64,000 bases of DNA from Paenibacillus sp. DCT19 (GTDB taxonomy: Bacteria; Bacillota; Bacilli; Paenibacillales; Paenibacillaceae). Within the stretch, counting starts at the first letter, position 1, and every line of letters starts with the position of its first letter. The stretch is from the NCBI RefSeq assembly GCF_003268635.1, contig NZ_CP029639.1:147501-211500 (forward strand). Direction: 5' to 3'. Below the pieces are notes generated by a model, which searched no databases, was not told where the DNA came from, and saw nothing but the letters and a program-made list of their open reading frames with translations. Position numbers and translations under genes: made by a program. Positions 51,148 through 62,208 of the stretch are shown piece by piece.

Positions 51148-52692
51148 ATGACAGCTCCAAAACCTGTAGCACTGATCATCATGGATGGCTTCGGTCTTCG
51201 TAATACGGTGGAAGGCAACGCGGTAGCGCAAGCCAAAAAACCGAATTATGACCGTTTTATGAGCCAATTCCCACACACAACACTCACTGCTTGCGGTGAG
51301 GCTGTAGGTTTGCCAGAAGGGCAAATGGGGAACTCTGAGGTTGGTCACCTTAACATTGGTGCTGGCCGGATCGTTTACCAGGATTTGACCCGTATCTCCA
51401 AATCAATTCGCGATGGTGAGTTTTTCGATAACGAAACGCTCGTTAAAGCTGTACGCGAAGCGAAACAAAACGGTAAAAAGCTTCATCTCTACGGCTTGTT
51501 GTCTGATGGTGGCGTACATAGTCACATCGACCACTTGTTCGCTATGCTGGATCTCGCCAAAAAAGAAGAAATGAATGATGTGTATATTCATGCCTTCATG
51601 GATGGCCGTGATGTTATGCCGGACAGTGGTAAAGACTTCATGCAAAAACTGATCGCGAAAATTGAAGAGGTTGGTGTAGGACAGATCGCTACGGTACAAG
51701 GTCGCTATTACGCGATGGACCGTGACAAACGTTGGGAGCGAGTTGAGAAATCATACCGCGCTATCGTTTATGGAGATGGCCCTAAATACACTGATCCACT
51801 CAAAGCGGTTGAAGAATCGTATGAGAAATCCGTATTTGATGAATTCGTTGAACCAACGGTTATCGTCAAAGCGGATGGTGAGCCGGTAGGTTTGGTAGAA
51901 AGCGGCGATTCCGTTATCTTCCTCAACTTCCGTCCTGACCGTGCAATCCAGTTGTCGCAAGTATTCACGAACCAAGACTTCCGCGGTTTCGATCGTGGAC
52001 CGAAGTTCCCAGAAGGCTTGCACTTTGTGTGCCTAACTCTGTTCAGTGAGACGGTTGAAGGTTATGTGGCGTACTCGCCGAAGAACCTCGACAATACACT
52101 GGGTGAGGTTCTGGTACAGAACAACAAAAAACAACTGCGTATTGCAGAAACAGAGAAATACCCGCACGTAACGTTCTTCTTCAGCGGCGGACGTGATGTT
52201 GAGCTTCCAGGCGAAACTCGCGTACTGATTAACTCACCAAAAGTTGCAACATATGACTTGCAACCAGAGATGAGCGCTTATGAAGTGGCAGACGCATGTG
52301 TACGCGAGATTGAAGCAGACAAACACGATGCAATCATTCTGAACTTCGCTAACCCTGATATGGTTGGACACTCCGGTATGCTGGAGCCTACAATCAAAGC
52401 GGTTGAAGTAACAGACGAGTGCATGGGACGTGTTGTAGACGCGGTTCTCGCAAAAGGCGGCGTTGTGCTGATTACTGCGGATCATGGTAACGCGGATATG
52501 GTATTCGATGAGCAAGGACGTCCGTTCACTGCACATACAACGAACCCTGTTCCATTTATCGTTACTGATGCGAATGTAACCTTGCGTGAAGGCGGAATTT
52601 TGGCTGATATCGCGCCAACGATTCTTGACCTGATGCAATTGCCAAAACCGGAAGAAATGACAGGAACATCTGTCATCGCTACCCGTAAATAA
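51148..52692 (+). CDS. gpmI: 2,3-bisphosphoglycerate-independent phosphoglycerate mutase
   Basis: Manganese-dependent mutase of 514 residues, alkaline-phosphatase fold. Phospho-acceptor Ser63 in [16 protein letters not shown], metal motifs MDGFG (12-16) and TADHGNAD near the C-terminus. It starts one base after the tpiA stop, so is coupled. The enzyme's pH and Mn dependence links it to spore dormancy in Bacillus. Confidence 0.97.
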   Translation: MTAPKPVALIIMDGFGLRNTVEGNAVAQAKKPNYDRFMSQFPHTTLTACGEAVGLPEGQMGNSEVGHLNIGAGRIVYQDLTRISKSIRDGEFFDNETLVKAVREAKQNGKKLHLYGLLSDGGVHSHIDHLFAMLDLAKKEEMNDVYIHAFMDGRDVMPDSGKDFMQKLIAKIEEVGVGQIATVQGRYYAMDRDKRWERVEKSYRAIVYGDGPKYTDPLKAVEESYEKSVFDEFVEPTVIVKADGEPVGLVESGDSVIFLNFRPDRAIQLSQVFTNQDFRGFDRGPKFPEGLHFVCLTLFSETVEGYVAYSPKNLDNTLGEVLVQNNKKQLRIAETEKYPHVTFFFSGGRDVELPGETRVLINSPKVATYDLQPEMSAYEVADACVREIEADKHDAIILNFANPDMVGHSGMLEPTIKAVEVTDECMGRVVDAVLAKGGVVLITADHGNADMVFDEQGRPFTAHTTNPVPFIVTDANVTLREGGILADIAPTILDLMQLPKPEEMTGTSVIATRK

Positions 52693-52917
52693 GATACACA
52701 ACCTCTTATATGAATTGGGCAGTTTGGCGTTTGCCCCGGAACGAAGGCAGCAGAAATAGTCTGAAGAAGCAACGCGTTCGCCTTTATCACATGATTTCAA
52801 CTTATGACGATAAGTTCAAAGAAATCAGGGGATAACAGCGATCGGAAGACGATTCTGCTGACGTAGTGAATAAGGGCAAGCACAAGTTTTCCCGAATTTA
52901 AATAAATCCAAATTTAA

Positions 52918-54219
<1,302 letters not shown>

Positions 54220-54242
54220 GCTGTGTACACAGCTTTTCGGGC

Positions 54243-54270
54243 AAGCCGGGTAACCGGCTTGTCTTTTTAT
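54243..54270 (+). terminator. Intrinsic terminator of the glycolytic operon
   Basis: Stem AAGCCGG / CCGGCTT with GTAA loop, then GTCTTTTTATT. Confidence 0.88.
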
Positions 54271-54342
54271 TATGGAGAGGAATCTCCGTCAGACTTTGCT
54301 ATAACAGTGGATAAAGTTGGATGAATGTATAGCAAGCACTAC

Positions 54343-54371
54343 TTGTATCACAGCAGTAGCTATGGTACAAT
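54343..54371 (+). promoter_or_regulatory. Sigma-A promoter of secG
   Basis: TTGTAT (54343-54348), 17-base spacer, TACAAT (54366-54371) with TGG directly before the -10, making it extended. The start codon is about 50 bases from the predicted start point. Confidence 0.75.
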
Positions 54372-54428
54372 CAAACTAACTGTTTTTATGGTGAGATGTT
54401 ATGCCCACATGGGTAGGAGGTGGAAAGA

Positions 54429-54662
54429 ATGGATATTGCTTTGAAATTGCTGCTCGTTGTTTTCTCGATCGGTCTAATCACTGTAGTATTGCTGCAGCAC
54501 GGGAAAAGCGCTGGTTTGGCGGGTGCCATCTCCGGTGGTGCGGAACATCTTTTCGGTAAAACGAAAGCGCGCGGACTGGATCTTTTCTTGCAACGTGCAA
54601 CGGTTGTACTCGGTGCAGGTTTCATGATTTTGTCTATTATTGTTACGATCTTGTCCAAGTAA
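54429..54662 (+). CDS. secG: Preprotein translocase subunit SecG
   Basis: Small membrane protein of 77 residues with two helices (about 3-22 and 52-74) flanking the conserved loop [17 protein letters not shown]. It is the accessory subunit of the SecYEG channel. ATG at 54429 follows GTAGGAGG; the GTG at 54420 overlaps that site. The secG-rnr-smpB-ssrA order matches B. subtilis, without the est gene found there. Confidence 0.95.
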   Translation: MDIALKLLLVVFSIGLITVVLLQHGKSAGLAGAISGGAEHLFGKTKARGLDLFLQRATVVLGAGFMILSIIVTILSK

Positions 54663-54717
54663 GAAGGATAAGTTCTCAGACAATTCAATAGCATGAGCGG
54701 AATTCGCTTGTAAGATT

Positions 54718-54750
54718 AACCTTCGTTTCGAGAAGAAACGGAGGTTTTTT
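54718..54750 (+). terminator. Intrinsic terminator after secG
   Basis: Stem AACCTTCGTTTC / GAAACGGAGGTT with GAGAA loop and a T run. Confidence 0.9.
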
Positions 54751-55189
54751 AATAAATTTTAAAGTGTCCAGTATTTTCCTGCCACCTATATACATGAACT
54801 ACTTTTTCTCTTCTGTTCGGTTCTCCTTCCCTCGAAAGGTATGCCCCTACGATGTAGGGAATGTACCTGTCTGTGCTTCCACGCATAATCTATTCCTATA
54901 ATGAGGTTCATGATACATGAACAAGTGGATTGATCCCTTTTTCAGTAAGTATAGAAGAAGTAATTCTAACTTGATATGATCCGTAGTTACGTTTGAAAGC
55001 GTGCTTATCCTTGAGCAATCCTGCGTCTGTGGTTTTTTTGTTAGGGACGGATGTGCTGGATTGAATTCGTGTATACTAGGGTATGAGATAGTAAGGTACG
55101 CATGACATTGCATGAAATTGGTAAGGATTCCGATACATAAAGAGATGAGACAAGATCATACTTTTATGTTTCCCGAGGTGAATATATTA
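54751..55189. other. Gene-free stretch before rnr
   Basis: This stretch of 439 bases has no supported gene. A TATACT at 55072-55077 could be the -10 of the rnr promoter, but there is no convincing -35. The frame of rnr is open back to 55112, yet the residues there do not look like the family and lack a binding site. Confidence 0.5.
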
Positions 55190-57970
55190 ATGATAACAGA
55201 ACAACAATTGCTCGACTTTATGCGGGAGACCGCTTATAAACCGATGACTTATCAAGAGCTGGAACAGCACTTCGAGATTGAAGATGCAGCTGATTTCAAA
55301 TCTTTTTTGATTATGCTCAATACGCTGGAGGAATCCGGCAAAATTCTGCTTACCCGTAACAACCGTTACGGTATGCCTGAACGTATGGACTTGGTACGTG
55401 GACGTTTGCAGGCACACGCCAAAGGGTTTGCGTTTCTGATCCCAGAGGATCGAGAGCACCCCGATGTGTATATCCATGCGAATGATATGAAAAGTGCGAT
55501 GAACGGTGACATCGTGTTCGTGAAGGTGACTTCCAAAGGGCCGTCAGGTGGACGTTTGGAGGGCGAGATCGTTCGCATTGTTACACGTGCGGTGACACAA
55601 GTCGTTGGGGTATTCCAAAGCCATGAGGTATACGGATTCGTCATTCCGGACGATAAACGCATTAATAGGGATATTTTCATCCCACGCACTAATTTTGCTG
55701 GAGCTGTCGATGGACAGAAGGTTGTAGCGAAGATCGTTAGTTACCCAGAAGGCCGTGCGGCGGCTGAGGGTGAGATTATTGAGATTCTCGGGCATAAGGA
55801 TGAGCCGGGCATTGATATTCTGTCCGTTATTCGCAAGCATCAACTGCCAGAAGCTTTCCCGGATGAAGTCGTTGCGGAGTCAGAGCAGGCACCAGACTCC
55901 ATCACAGATGAGGAGATTGTTCAACAGGGGCGTCGTGATCTGCGTGGGCTGAATATCGTTACGATTGATGGCGAAGATGCCAAAGATCTGGATGATGCGG
56001 TAAACGTTGAGAAGCTACCTAATGGCAATTATCGTCTGGGTGTTCATATTGCTGACGTTGGCTATTATGTGCGCGAGAACTCTAAGCTGGATCAAGAAGC
56101 GTATAATCGTGGATGTAGTGTGTATTTGGTGGATCGTGTTATTCCGATGTTGCCACAACGCCTATCTAACGGCATATGCAGCTTGAATCCGCAGGTTGAT
56201 CGTCTGACATTGTCCTGTGAGATGGAGTTTAACGACCAGATGAAGGTTGTGAAGCACGATATTTTCACAAGTGTCATTAAAACAAAAGAGCGGATGACGT
56301 ATTCCAACGTTCGTAAAATCCTTGAAGGCGAAGAGCCGGAATTGCTCGAACGATATAAAGATCTGGTGGATGACTTCCATCTGATGAAGGAAGTTGCCTT
56401 GAAGCTGCGTGCGATGCGTATGCGCCGGGGGGCGGTTGACTTTGATTTTGAAGAGTCCAAGATCATTGTAGATAAAGAATGCAAACCGATTGATATTGTG
56501 AAACGGGAGCGTTCGATTGCGGAGCAGATCATTGAGGAGTTCATGTTAGCGGCTAATGAAACAGTAGCAGAGCATTTCCACTGGCTTAAAGTACCGTTCA
56601 TCTATCGTGTGCATGAAGACCCGGATCAAGAAAAATTGCAAAATTTCCTCGCCTTTGCGGCGAATTTTGGACACCACGTTAAAGGTCGCGGTAACGCCAT
56701 CCATCCACGTGCGCTCCAATCGTTGCTTGAGGATATCAACGGAACAAAAGAGCAGACGGTCATTAGTACGATGATGCTACGTTCTATGAAACAGGCGAAG
56801 TATGATTCTGAAATGTCGGGTCACTTCGGTCTGGCGGCAGAATTCTATAGTCACTTCACTTCTCCAATCCGTCGTTATCCTGACCTTGTTATTCACCGTG
56901 TGATTCGTGAGGTTATCGAGAACAACGGAGCTCTGCCAGAAAACCGTCAAGAGTACTTGGCTGGACGTATGGCGGATATTGCACAGCAATCATCCGAACG
57001 TGAGCGTGTTGCGGTGGAAGCAGAACGTGATACGGAGAAAATGAAAAAAGCTGAGTATATGCTGGATAAAGTAGGCGAAGAGTTCGAGGGCATGATCAGC
57101 AGCGTAACAAGCTTCGGTATGTTTATTGAGCTGGAGAATACAGTAGAGGGTCTTATTCGCCTGAGTGCGCTCACGGACGACTACTACCATTTTGACGATC
57201 AACATATGGCTCTTATTGGGGAGCGTACTTCCAAAGTGTTCCGCATCGGTGATGAAGTGAAGATCCGTGTGGCACGTGTAAGCATGGAAGAGTATACGAT
57301 TGACTTTGAAATGGTGGATATGAAGCCTCGCGGTGAGCGTCCTGGTGGTTTCGGTGGTGGCCGCGGCGGTAAAGGCGGTCGCCCTGGAGGTAACGGTGGA
57401 CGTGGTGCAGCGAAAGGTGGATTCAGTGGTTCACGTGGTGGCAAAGGTGGCTCTGGCTCTACAGGTGGTGCTGGAAGAGGTCGTGGCGGCAAATCACCGG
57501 AAGAAAGCAGCAAAGGTGGACGCGGCGGACGTAGTGGTTCAGCGAATGCCGGAGCAGGCTCAACTGGCGGCTTTGCTGGTAAAGGTAGCGGCAAACCGAA
57601 GGGTGAGCGCCGGAGTGGAGAAGCTGGTGCATCAACTAATCGTGGCAAAGGAGCAGTAAGCTTCGGCTTTGGTTCAGGCAAAGGTGGCTACAGCTCTGCA
57701 CCAAGTGGTAGTCAGGAGCAAAGTGCTGGCGGAGGCCAGGGAAGTAGCTCTAGCGGTCGCAGCGATCGCGGTGAAGGCAGCTTCAAATCCGGTAAAGGTG
57801 GCAAAGGCGGCAATGGCCGCAAAAAAACGTCACCTAGCGGTATCTTTATTGGCGATGCAGCAACACCTGGAGGCACTCAGGAAGGTGGAGCACCTCGTCG
57901 TAAGCGCAAGAAGAACAAAGGCGGAGCGGGTAATAGTACGGCGGCTTTTGTACGGAAGAAGAAAAAGTAA
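55190..57970 (+). CDS. rnr: Ribonuclease R with long Gly/Ser/Lys/Arg-rich tail
   Basis: 3'-5' exoribonuclease of 926 residues that digests structured RNA and helps destroy tmRNA-released mRNAs. Order: N-terminal winged-helix (about 1-70), cold-shock domains (about 80-220), the RNB catalytic domain with [15 protein letters not shown] (about 258-272), and an S1 domain (about 625-705). From about 712 to the end, some 215 residues are low complexity (RGG, GGK and SG repeats, ending KKKK), far beyond the usual short basic tail. ATG at 55190 follows GAGGTG by 9 bases. A run of six G at 56427-56432 stays in frame. Confidence 0.93.
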   Translation: MITEQQLLDFMRETAYKPMTYQELEQHFEIEDAADFKSFLIMLNTLEESGKILLTRNNRYGMPERMDLVRGRLQAHAKGFAFLIPEDREHPDVYIHANDMKSAMNGDIVFVKVTSKGPSGGRLEGEIVRIVTRAVTQVVGVFQSHEVYGFVIPDDKRINRDIFIPRTNFAGAVDGQKVVAKIVSYPEGRAAAEGEIIEILGHKDEPGIDILSVIRKHQLPEAFPDEVVAESEQAPDSITDEEIVQQGRRDLRGLNIVTIDGEDAKDLDDAVNVEKLPNGNYRLGVHIADVGYYVRENSKLDQEAYNRGCSVYLVDRVIPMLPQRLSNGICSLNPQVDRLTLSCEMEFNDQMKVVKHDIFTSVIKTKERMTYSNVRKILEGEEPELLERYKDLVDDFHLMKEVALKLRAMRMRRGAVDFDFEESKIIVDKECKPIDIVKRERSIAEQIIEEFMLAANETVAEHFHWLKVPFIYRVHEDPDQEKLQNFLAFAANFGHHVKGRGNAIHPRALQSLLEDINGTKEQTVISTMMLRSMKQAKYDSEMSGHFGLAAEFYSHFTSPIRRYPDLVIHRVIREVIENNGALPENRQEYLAGRMADIAQQSSERERVAVEAERDTEKMKKAEYMLDKVGEEFEGMISSVTSFGMFIELENTVEGLIRLSALTDDYYHFDDQHMALIGERTSKVFRIGDEVKIRVARVSMEEYTIDFEMVDMKPRGERPGGFGGGRGGKGGRPGGNGGRGAAKGGFSGSRGGKGGSGSTGGAGRGRGGKSPEESSKGGRGGRSGSANAGAGSTGGFAGKGSGKPKGERRSGEAGASTNRGKGAVSFGFGSGKGGYSSAPSGSQEQSAGGGQGSSSSGRSDRGEGSFKSGKGGKGGNGRKKTSPSGIFIGDAATPGGTQEGGAPRRKRKKNKGGAGNSTAAFVRKKKK

Positions 57971-58115
57971 GGTAAGGCTGTTGAATAGATGAGTTGAGCT
58001 GACAAGGTGCATGATCTGGAGAGCAGAACAATCCTTGATGAAGCGTTATAGATAAAAGAGACAGTCTTGAGGAATGTGTGAAGCTGTTTCCTATGGTCTG
58101 GAAAAGGTGTAATGA

Positions 58116-58143
58116 GGAGGGGCGGCTGAGGTCGCCTCTTTCT
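58116..58143 (+). terminator. Probable terminator after rnr
   Basis: GAGG-GGCG / GTCGCCTC imperfect stem with a GCTGAG loop, then TTTCTTG. One bulge makes it weaker. Confidence 0.55.
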
Positions 58144-58260
58144 TGATTTTAACAGCCGTAATTGCTACAATTGAGGTCTGGCACGGGTAATTTGGTGCAA
58201 CATGAATGCATGTGGACACAAGCATGGAACGGATTTATTTTATGAAGAAGGAGTGAGGAC

Positions 58261-58743
58261 ATGGGCAAGAATGATGGACAGAGTAAAGTGCTCGCACAGA
58301 ACAAAAAGGCTTCCCATGACTACTTCATTGAAGATACGTATGAAGCGGGCATGGTGCTTACCGGAACGGAGATTAAGTCTATTCGTAACGGACGTGCGAA
58401 TATTGGAGATGCGTTTGCCACGATTCGGAACGGTGAGATTCATATTCACAATATGCATATTAGTCCTTTTGAACAAGGGAACCGACATAATCCACTCGAT
58501 CCTACACGCACACGGAAGCTATTACTGCACAAATCGCAGATTCACAAGCTGCTTGGACTGTCGAAGCAAGACGGTTACAGCATTGTGCCGCTGAAGATTT
58601 ATGTGCGTAATGGCTATGCCAAGCTGCTGCTTGGACTGGGTAAAGGTAAGAAACAATATGATAAACGTGAGACTGCTGCCAAGCGGGATGCACAACGTGA
58701 TATTCAAAGAGCAATGCGCGAGAAGCAGAAGATTGCTCGTTAA
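58261..58743 (+). CDS. smpB: SsrA-binding protein SmpB
   Basis: Small basic beta-barrel protein of 160 residues that carries tmRNA to stalled ribosomes. Signature sequence [22 protein letters not shown] is near the N-terminus, [17 protein letters not shown] near the C-terminus, with the basic tail that enters the mRNA channel. AAGGAGTG precedes ATG. Its RNA partner is at 59262. Confidence 0.97.
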   Translation: MGKNDGQSKVLAQNKKASHDYFIEDTYEAGMVLTGTEIKSIRNGRANIGDAFATIRNGEIHIHNMHISPFEQGNRHNPLDPTRTRKLLLHKSQIHKLLGLSKQDGYSIVPLKIYVRNGYAKLLLGLGKGKKQYDKRETAAKRDAQRDIQRAMREKQKIAR

Positions 58744-58828
58744 TTGGATGGTAAAGCGTGAGAGGCTGTGTCTAGATTTCGTTAGCCATCGGTTGCTGGT
58801 GAATTAGTGACAGTCATATTACGATAGA

Positions 58829-58872
58829 GAATCTCAAACTTTTCCGGTAATGGGCGGGATTGAGATTTTTTA
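58829..58872 (+). terminator. Intrinsic terminator after smpB
   Basis: Stem AATCTCAA / TTGAGATT with a 22-base loop and TTTTTTATT. Confidence 0.75.
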
Positions 58873-58998
58873 TTGCTTATGAGCAGTGAGGGTACGTTGG
58901 ATGCGAGAAGATAAGTTCGTGGTTGCTTAATTTTCTCGGATCGTGGGTAAAATAGTTAAGTGAAGCTGATGATGAATCGTTGCTACGTGGCAGTGAAC

Positions 58999-59027
58999 TT
59001 TACTTCGTCTGAGGGACGCGGTATAAT
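58999..59027 (+). promoter_or_regulatory. Probable promoter of ssrA
   Basis: TTTACT (58999-59004), 17-base spacer, perfect TATAAT (59022-59027). It implies a precursor about 230 bases longer at the 5' end than mature tmRNA. That 5' part includes a 9-base hairpin CATCTTTTT / AAAAAGATG (59180-59207). The stretch 58873-59261 holds nothing else I can support. Confidence 0.5.
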
Positions 59028-59261
59028 ATGTAGACGATTCGCTGGTAACTGCTGTATTGGTTAAACTTGCACGGTTACTTAGCCTGCTGGAATGTCTTCC
59101 AGCAATCTGTACTATATCGGTGAGCTGTCCTGTGATAAGATTACTTATGTAGCAGACAGGAATGCCGAGTTAGAAAGAGCATCTTTTTACCTTGGAGGAA
59201 AAAGATGTGCAGCACCTTTGCTCCGTATTCACGGATTAATCCTGGAGCCCTTCTTATATGA

Positions 59262-59623
59262 GGGGGCGTTTATGGATTCGACGGGGATAGTTCGAGCATG
59301 GGTAGCGGGTAGTGGGGACGCGTCCGCTTCATCAACGCTAAAGCCTATTAAACGGCAAACAACAAACAAACTACGCTTTCGCAGCCTAAGAAACTGTGTG
59401 CGTGCTTCTAACCTGCATCGCCCATGTGACAGGATTAGGGGCTAACTAGTAGTGGGATACGCTGTCACATCTCCGCCTGGGGTGTGCTGAAGAAGACAAT
59501 CAGGCTGACCCAACGTATAGCCGGTTACGGGGCGATACTCGGGTGACATCAAAACTGTGACTACACCCGTAGAAGCTTATGTGTCGTTATCTTCGGACAG
59601 GGGTTCGACTCCCCTCGCCTCCA
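59262..59623 (+). ncRNA. ssrA: Transfer-messenger RNA (tmRNA)
   Basis: RNA of 362 bases that rescues stalled ribosomes. The tRNA-like ends pair GGGGGCG with CGCCTCC, the T-arm is GGGTTCGACTCCC, and the start GCGTTTATGGATTCGACGGG is typical. The tag frame is 59354-59389 and encodes GKQQTNYAFAA and a stop (the first Ala comes from the charged tmRNA). The Ala-Ala end is the ClpXP degradation signal. After the discriminator A the sequence is TTA, so CCA is not encoded. An apparent protein frame over the same bases is spurious. Confidence 0.96.
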
Positions 59624-59637
59624 TTAGTAGTATTAGA

Positions 59638-59664
59638 AAAAGCACCCAAGAGGGTGCTTTTTTG
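59638..59664 (+). terminator. Intrinsic terminator after ssrA
   Basis: Stem AAGCACCC / GGGTGCTT with a short loop and T run. Confidence 0.93.
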
Positions 59665-59700
59665 CTTTTGCTGAGCTGAAAAGGGATCGCTATTTTCTTC

Positions 59701-59991
59701 TCAAAAACATGTAAATGACACAATGCTTCTTAGATCAACTCCAGTAAACACCCATCTTCGACCGGTCCATCTAAAACCTGCAACGGATGTACGCCCTACA
59801 AAGGTTGGGAAGAACCAGAACGAGTTCCCATTTCTCAGCCACACATAGGTGTTGCGGAATAAACAACCGACAATAGCTCCGGGGTCGATGGCGAACGCTG
59901 TAGCAGCGGGTTGCGGTGGTGTGAATTGTGGAGGAGGAGAGGATGGTGGCTGCTGTGTTCCTTGTGGTCCTTGAGGCGGCATGAATGCCAT
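59701..59991 (-). CDS. Small protein with Pro/Gln-rich N-terminus
   Basis: Hypothetical protein of 96 residues. The first 35 are rich in Pro and Gln; the rest is a conserved-looking aromatic block (GCLFRNTYVWLRNG, FWFFPTFVGRTSVAGFRW) ending DLRSIVSFTCF. I recall the same block in small Bacillus and Paenibacillus proteins of no known function that are often misnamed transporter. There are no membrane helices. AAGGAG lies about 10 bases before the start. Role not assigned. Confidence 0.72.
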   Translation of the reverse strand: MAFMPPQGPQGTQQPPSSPPPQFTPPQPAATAFAIDPGAIVGCLFRNTYVWLRNGNSFWFFPTFVGRTSVAGFRWTGRRWVFTGVDLRSIVSFTCF

Positions 59992-60033
59992 AAAATTTCA
60001 CTCCTTAATGATAGGATTAGGCTTGGGTCAGGC

Positions 60034-60339
60034 CTATAATAATGAAATGGCGAGTAAATTAAACAGCACTAGGGGTAATACGACATCATTTTGGAAACCA
60101 GGAACAAAGCCTCGATTAGTCATAGAGCTTGGTAGTTTTAAGTATAAAATTCCCCTTTCGCCGTGGATGAGTAACCCTTCAAAAACATCGCCATCTACTG
60201 TCTCCACTCGAACAAGTGTATTAACATGGTGTTTACATGTATTTGTTACATGGTCTTGAATGGATTTTAAGTTATTCATAGTGGTTGGATCCATTCGAAA
60301 CAATGTTTGTTCTTGCTGCCCCTGCAGTTGCAAGTTCAT
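60034..60339 (-). CDS. Hypothetical protein with an Sm-like segment
   Basis: Protein of 101 residues. The middle (VNTLVRVETVDGDVFEGLLIHGERGILYLKLP) resembles the beta core of Sm/Hfq-like small folds, but I cannot name a family. The ATG at 60339 is chosen because GGAGG precedes it by 8 bases; ATG codons at 60345, 60369 and 60378 are alternatives. It lies upstream of the Pro-rich gene on the same strand with a 42-base gap, so the two may be co-transcribed. Confidence 0.65.
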   Translation of the reverse strand: MNLQLQGQQEQTLFRMDPTTMNNLKSIQDHVTNTCKHHVNTLVRVETVDGDVFEGLLIHGERGILYLKLPSSMTNRGFVPGFQNDVVLPLVLFNLLAISLL

Positions 60340-60475
60340 GGTCATGACCTCCAATTTAGATTCGTTCATATTCTCCATGCTATGCAGAAGCCTATAGGGG
60401 AGTTACAGTTTGCATGCGATTGATAACAGGTCTCCATTCTTTTAAACGGGCTGACCCGAAGGAGATTGAGTGAAC

Positions 60476-60506
60476 AAAAAAAGCCCTCGGCATCGAGAGC
60501 CTTCTC
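60476..60506 (-). terminator. Intrinsic terminator after the minus-strand secreted gene
   Basis: On the minus strand, GCTCTCG / CGAGGGC with an ATGC loop is followed by a T run. Confidence 0.8.
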
Positions 60507-60524
60507 AACAGCACACTTGAATCG

Positions 60525-61037
60525 TTAATTCATAACATCAGAAATGGATGAACCGGTTACCCCGGAGAAGTCGCCATTTACTTGACTACCCCCGCCACTC
60601 CATTGAAGCGTATAGTCTCCACCACGCACGCCTTGTTCAAAACCTTGTTCGAAGTTTTTCCACGTAAAATTTTCTTTTCCGGCAATCTCCTGAGAGAAAT
60701 ATACTTTTTCCGTATTATTGTGTGTTAAGGAAACAAAAACCGAATGACTACTATGGTTGTTCATCGAAAGTTTAATATGGCCATGCCCCGCATTTACAGT
60801 GAAGAATTTTTGTACAACTGCATTGCCACTTACAGTATCACCAATGGGATTGTCCGTACCAATAACCATTGAGTCGATAGGCTTTTCTTCGGTAAAAGGA
60901 TCACTATTGGAACCTTCAAGTGTATCTGATCTTGCAAGTACACCTGCCTGATTTGTGCTTGTTGAAGCATAAGCAATTATCGCTGTTATCGTCATAGCTA
61001 GAGCTAGGGTCACCCATAAGCCACGTTTTTTCTTCAT
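60525..61037 (-). CDS. Secreted protein of unknown function
   Basis: Protein of 170 residues with an N-terminal signal peptide or anchor (MKKKRGL then a hydrophobic 15-residue stretch ending AYAS). The rest appears beta-rich (FFTVNAGHGHIKLSMNNHSSHSVFVSLTHN) and Gly/Ser-rich at the C-terminus. No family is recognised. GGGAG precedes the ATG by about 11 bases. The 316-base gap to the divergent deacetylase gene must hold both promoters. Confidence 0.72.
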   Translation of the reverse strand: MKKKRGLWVTLALAMTITAIIAYASTSTNQAGVLARSDTLEGSNSDPFTEEKPIDSMVIGTDNPIGDTVSGNAVVQKFFTVNAGHGHIKLSMNNHSSHSVFVSLTHNNTEKVYFSQEIAGKENFTWKNFEQGFEQGVRGGDYTLQWSGGGSQVNGDFSGVTGSSISDVMN

Positions 61038-61353
61038 AAAATTAGTTTCTCCCTTATAGATTCTGCTCTCTTTGACGTATTTAATATATAAAGCTATCTA
61101 CATATTATTAAGTATATTTGTAATATTATTACATTTAATGCTGCTAGTAAAGTTAGGTCTGCTATTGCCAGTTGAGAATTGAGAAACCGATGATGGCTAA
61201 TTTCTATTTCAGACCTCATATTTTCCCTATATTCCCATGCTGTTTGATATAATTGTTACCATAATACGATTGTACATATATCTTAACTCCATGTGTAAAA
61301 CACACACTTTAAGGTTTTATATTCAAGTTATCATAGAGAGGAGCTATTATTTC

Positions 61354-61980
61354 ATGAATAAAATGTTGTTAGTTGAACAGGTATCCGTTCGAGAAAAGGC
61401 TGTAGCTTTCACATTTGATGATGGCCCACATCCGGTGTACACACAGCAAATCCTTGAGATTTTCCATCGTGTTGGAGGACAAGCGACCTTCTTCATGATT
61501 GGTAAGGAGATGGAATCGTACCCTGAAATTGCAGCTGAGGTTCACCGTGAAGGGCATGAGATAGCAAATCATACGTTTACACATCCCAATTTGACCGAAT
61601 TAACGTTGGAGCAAGCAGGGGAGGAACTACAACGAGCGGAGAAGGTCATACAGGAAGTAACAGGAAATCCAGCGAAGCTCTTCAGACCACCATACTTTGG
61701 GATAAATGACGACATCTTATCTCTGGCGGTGGAACAGGGTTACCATACGGTTGCTGCGGTTAACGGCGGTGCGAAGGATTGGGACAACCCTGGTGTAGAG
61801 TATATTTTGGAGCATACAAGGCCTACGGTAAAGCCTGGTAGTGTAATCATTTTTCATGATGGGTATGGGGATCGTTCACAGACGGTGGAGGCTGTTCGAA
61901 TACTGGTAGAAGAGCTTATTGCGGAAGGGTACCGTTTGGTCACAGTAAGCGAATTACTAGCCATCTCGAATGAAGCGTGA
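61354..61980 (+). CDS. Polysaccharide deacetylase (NodB domain)
   Basis: Carbohydrate esterase 4 protein of 208 residues. Motif 1 is TFDDGPHP (catalytic and metal Asp), motif 2 HEIANHTFTHP (metal His pair), motif 3 RPPYFG, motif 5 IIFHDG. It deacetylates GlcNAc or MurNAc in peptidoglycan or chitin-like polymers. No signal peptide or membrane helix precedes the domain, unlike most members, so it may act inside the cell or leave by another route. AGAGAGGAG precedes ATG 61354. Confidence 0.88.
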   Translation: MNKMLLVEQVSVREKAVAFTFDDGPHPVYTQQILEIFHRVGGQATFFMIGKEMESYPEIAAEVHREGHEIANHTFTHPNLTELTLEQAGEELQRAEKVIQEVTGNPAKLFRPPYFGINDDILSLAVEQGYHTVAAVNGGAKDWDNPGVEYILEHTRPTVKPGSVIIFHDGYGDRSQTVEAVRILVEELIAEGYRLVTVSELLAISNEA

Positions 61981-62020
61981 GGAAATGAATTAAGGTGAAC
62001 CTAGCATGAAGTTGTTATTC

Positions 62021-62050
62021 GCACCGCGTGCAATATCCAGCACGCGGTGC
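62021..62050 (+). terminator. Strong hairpin after the deacetylase gene
   Basis: Perfect 11-base stem GCACCGCGTGC / GCACGCGGTGC with an 8-base loop, 40 bases after the stop. There is no U-tract on either side, so it may end or protect the transcript by another route. Confidence 0.55.
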
Positions 62051-62208
62051 CCTGCATCTTACCAATGGTGTTAAACCAGCCATTCTAGAGACATTAAGAA
62101 TGGAACATTATTTTAACAAGAACTACAAGAACTACAAGTGCAGCTACCCAGTTACATAGATCATATTCATATCAAACGAAAATTTCCGCATACTAGCAAT
62201 CACCAAAC

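Noticed and set aside
57322..57992. Alternative-frame proteins over the rnr tail (rich in Val/Ala/Lys or Pro)
   Set aside because: They are shadow frames of the repetitive Gly-rich coding sequence; only the rnr frame joins a conserved domain.
59092..59445. A 117-residue plus-strand frame
   Set aside because: It overlaps the 5' part of tmRNA, has no ribosome binding site and no protein-like features.
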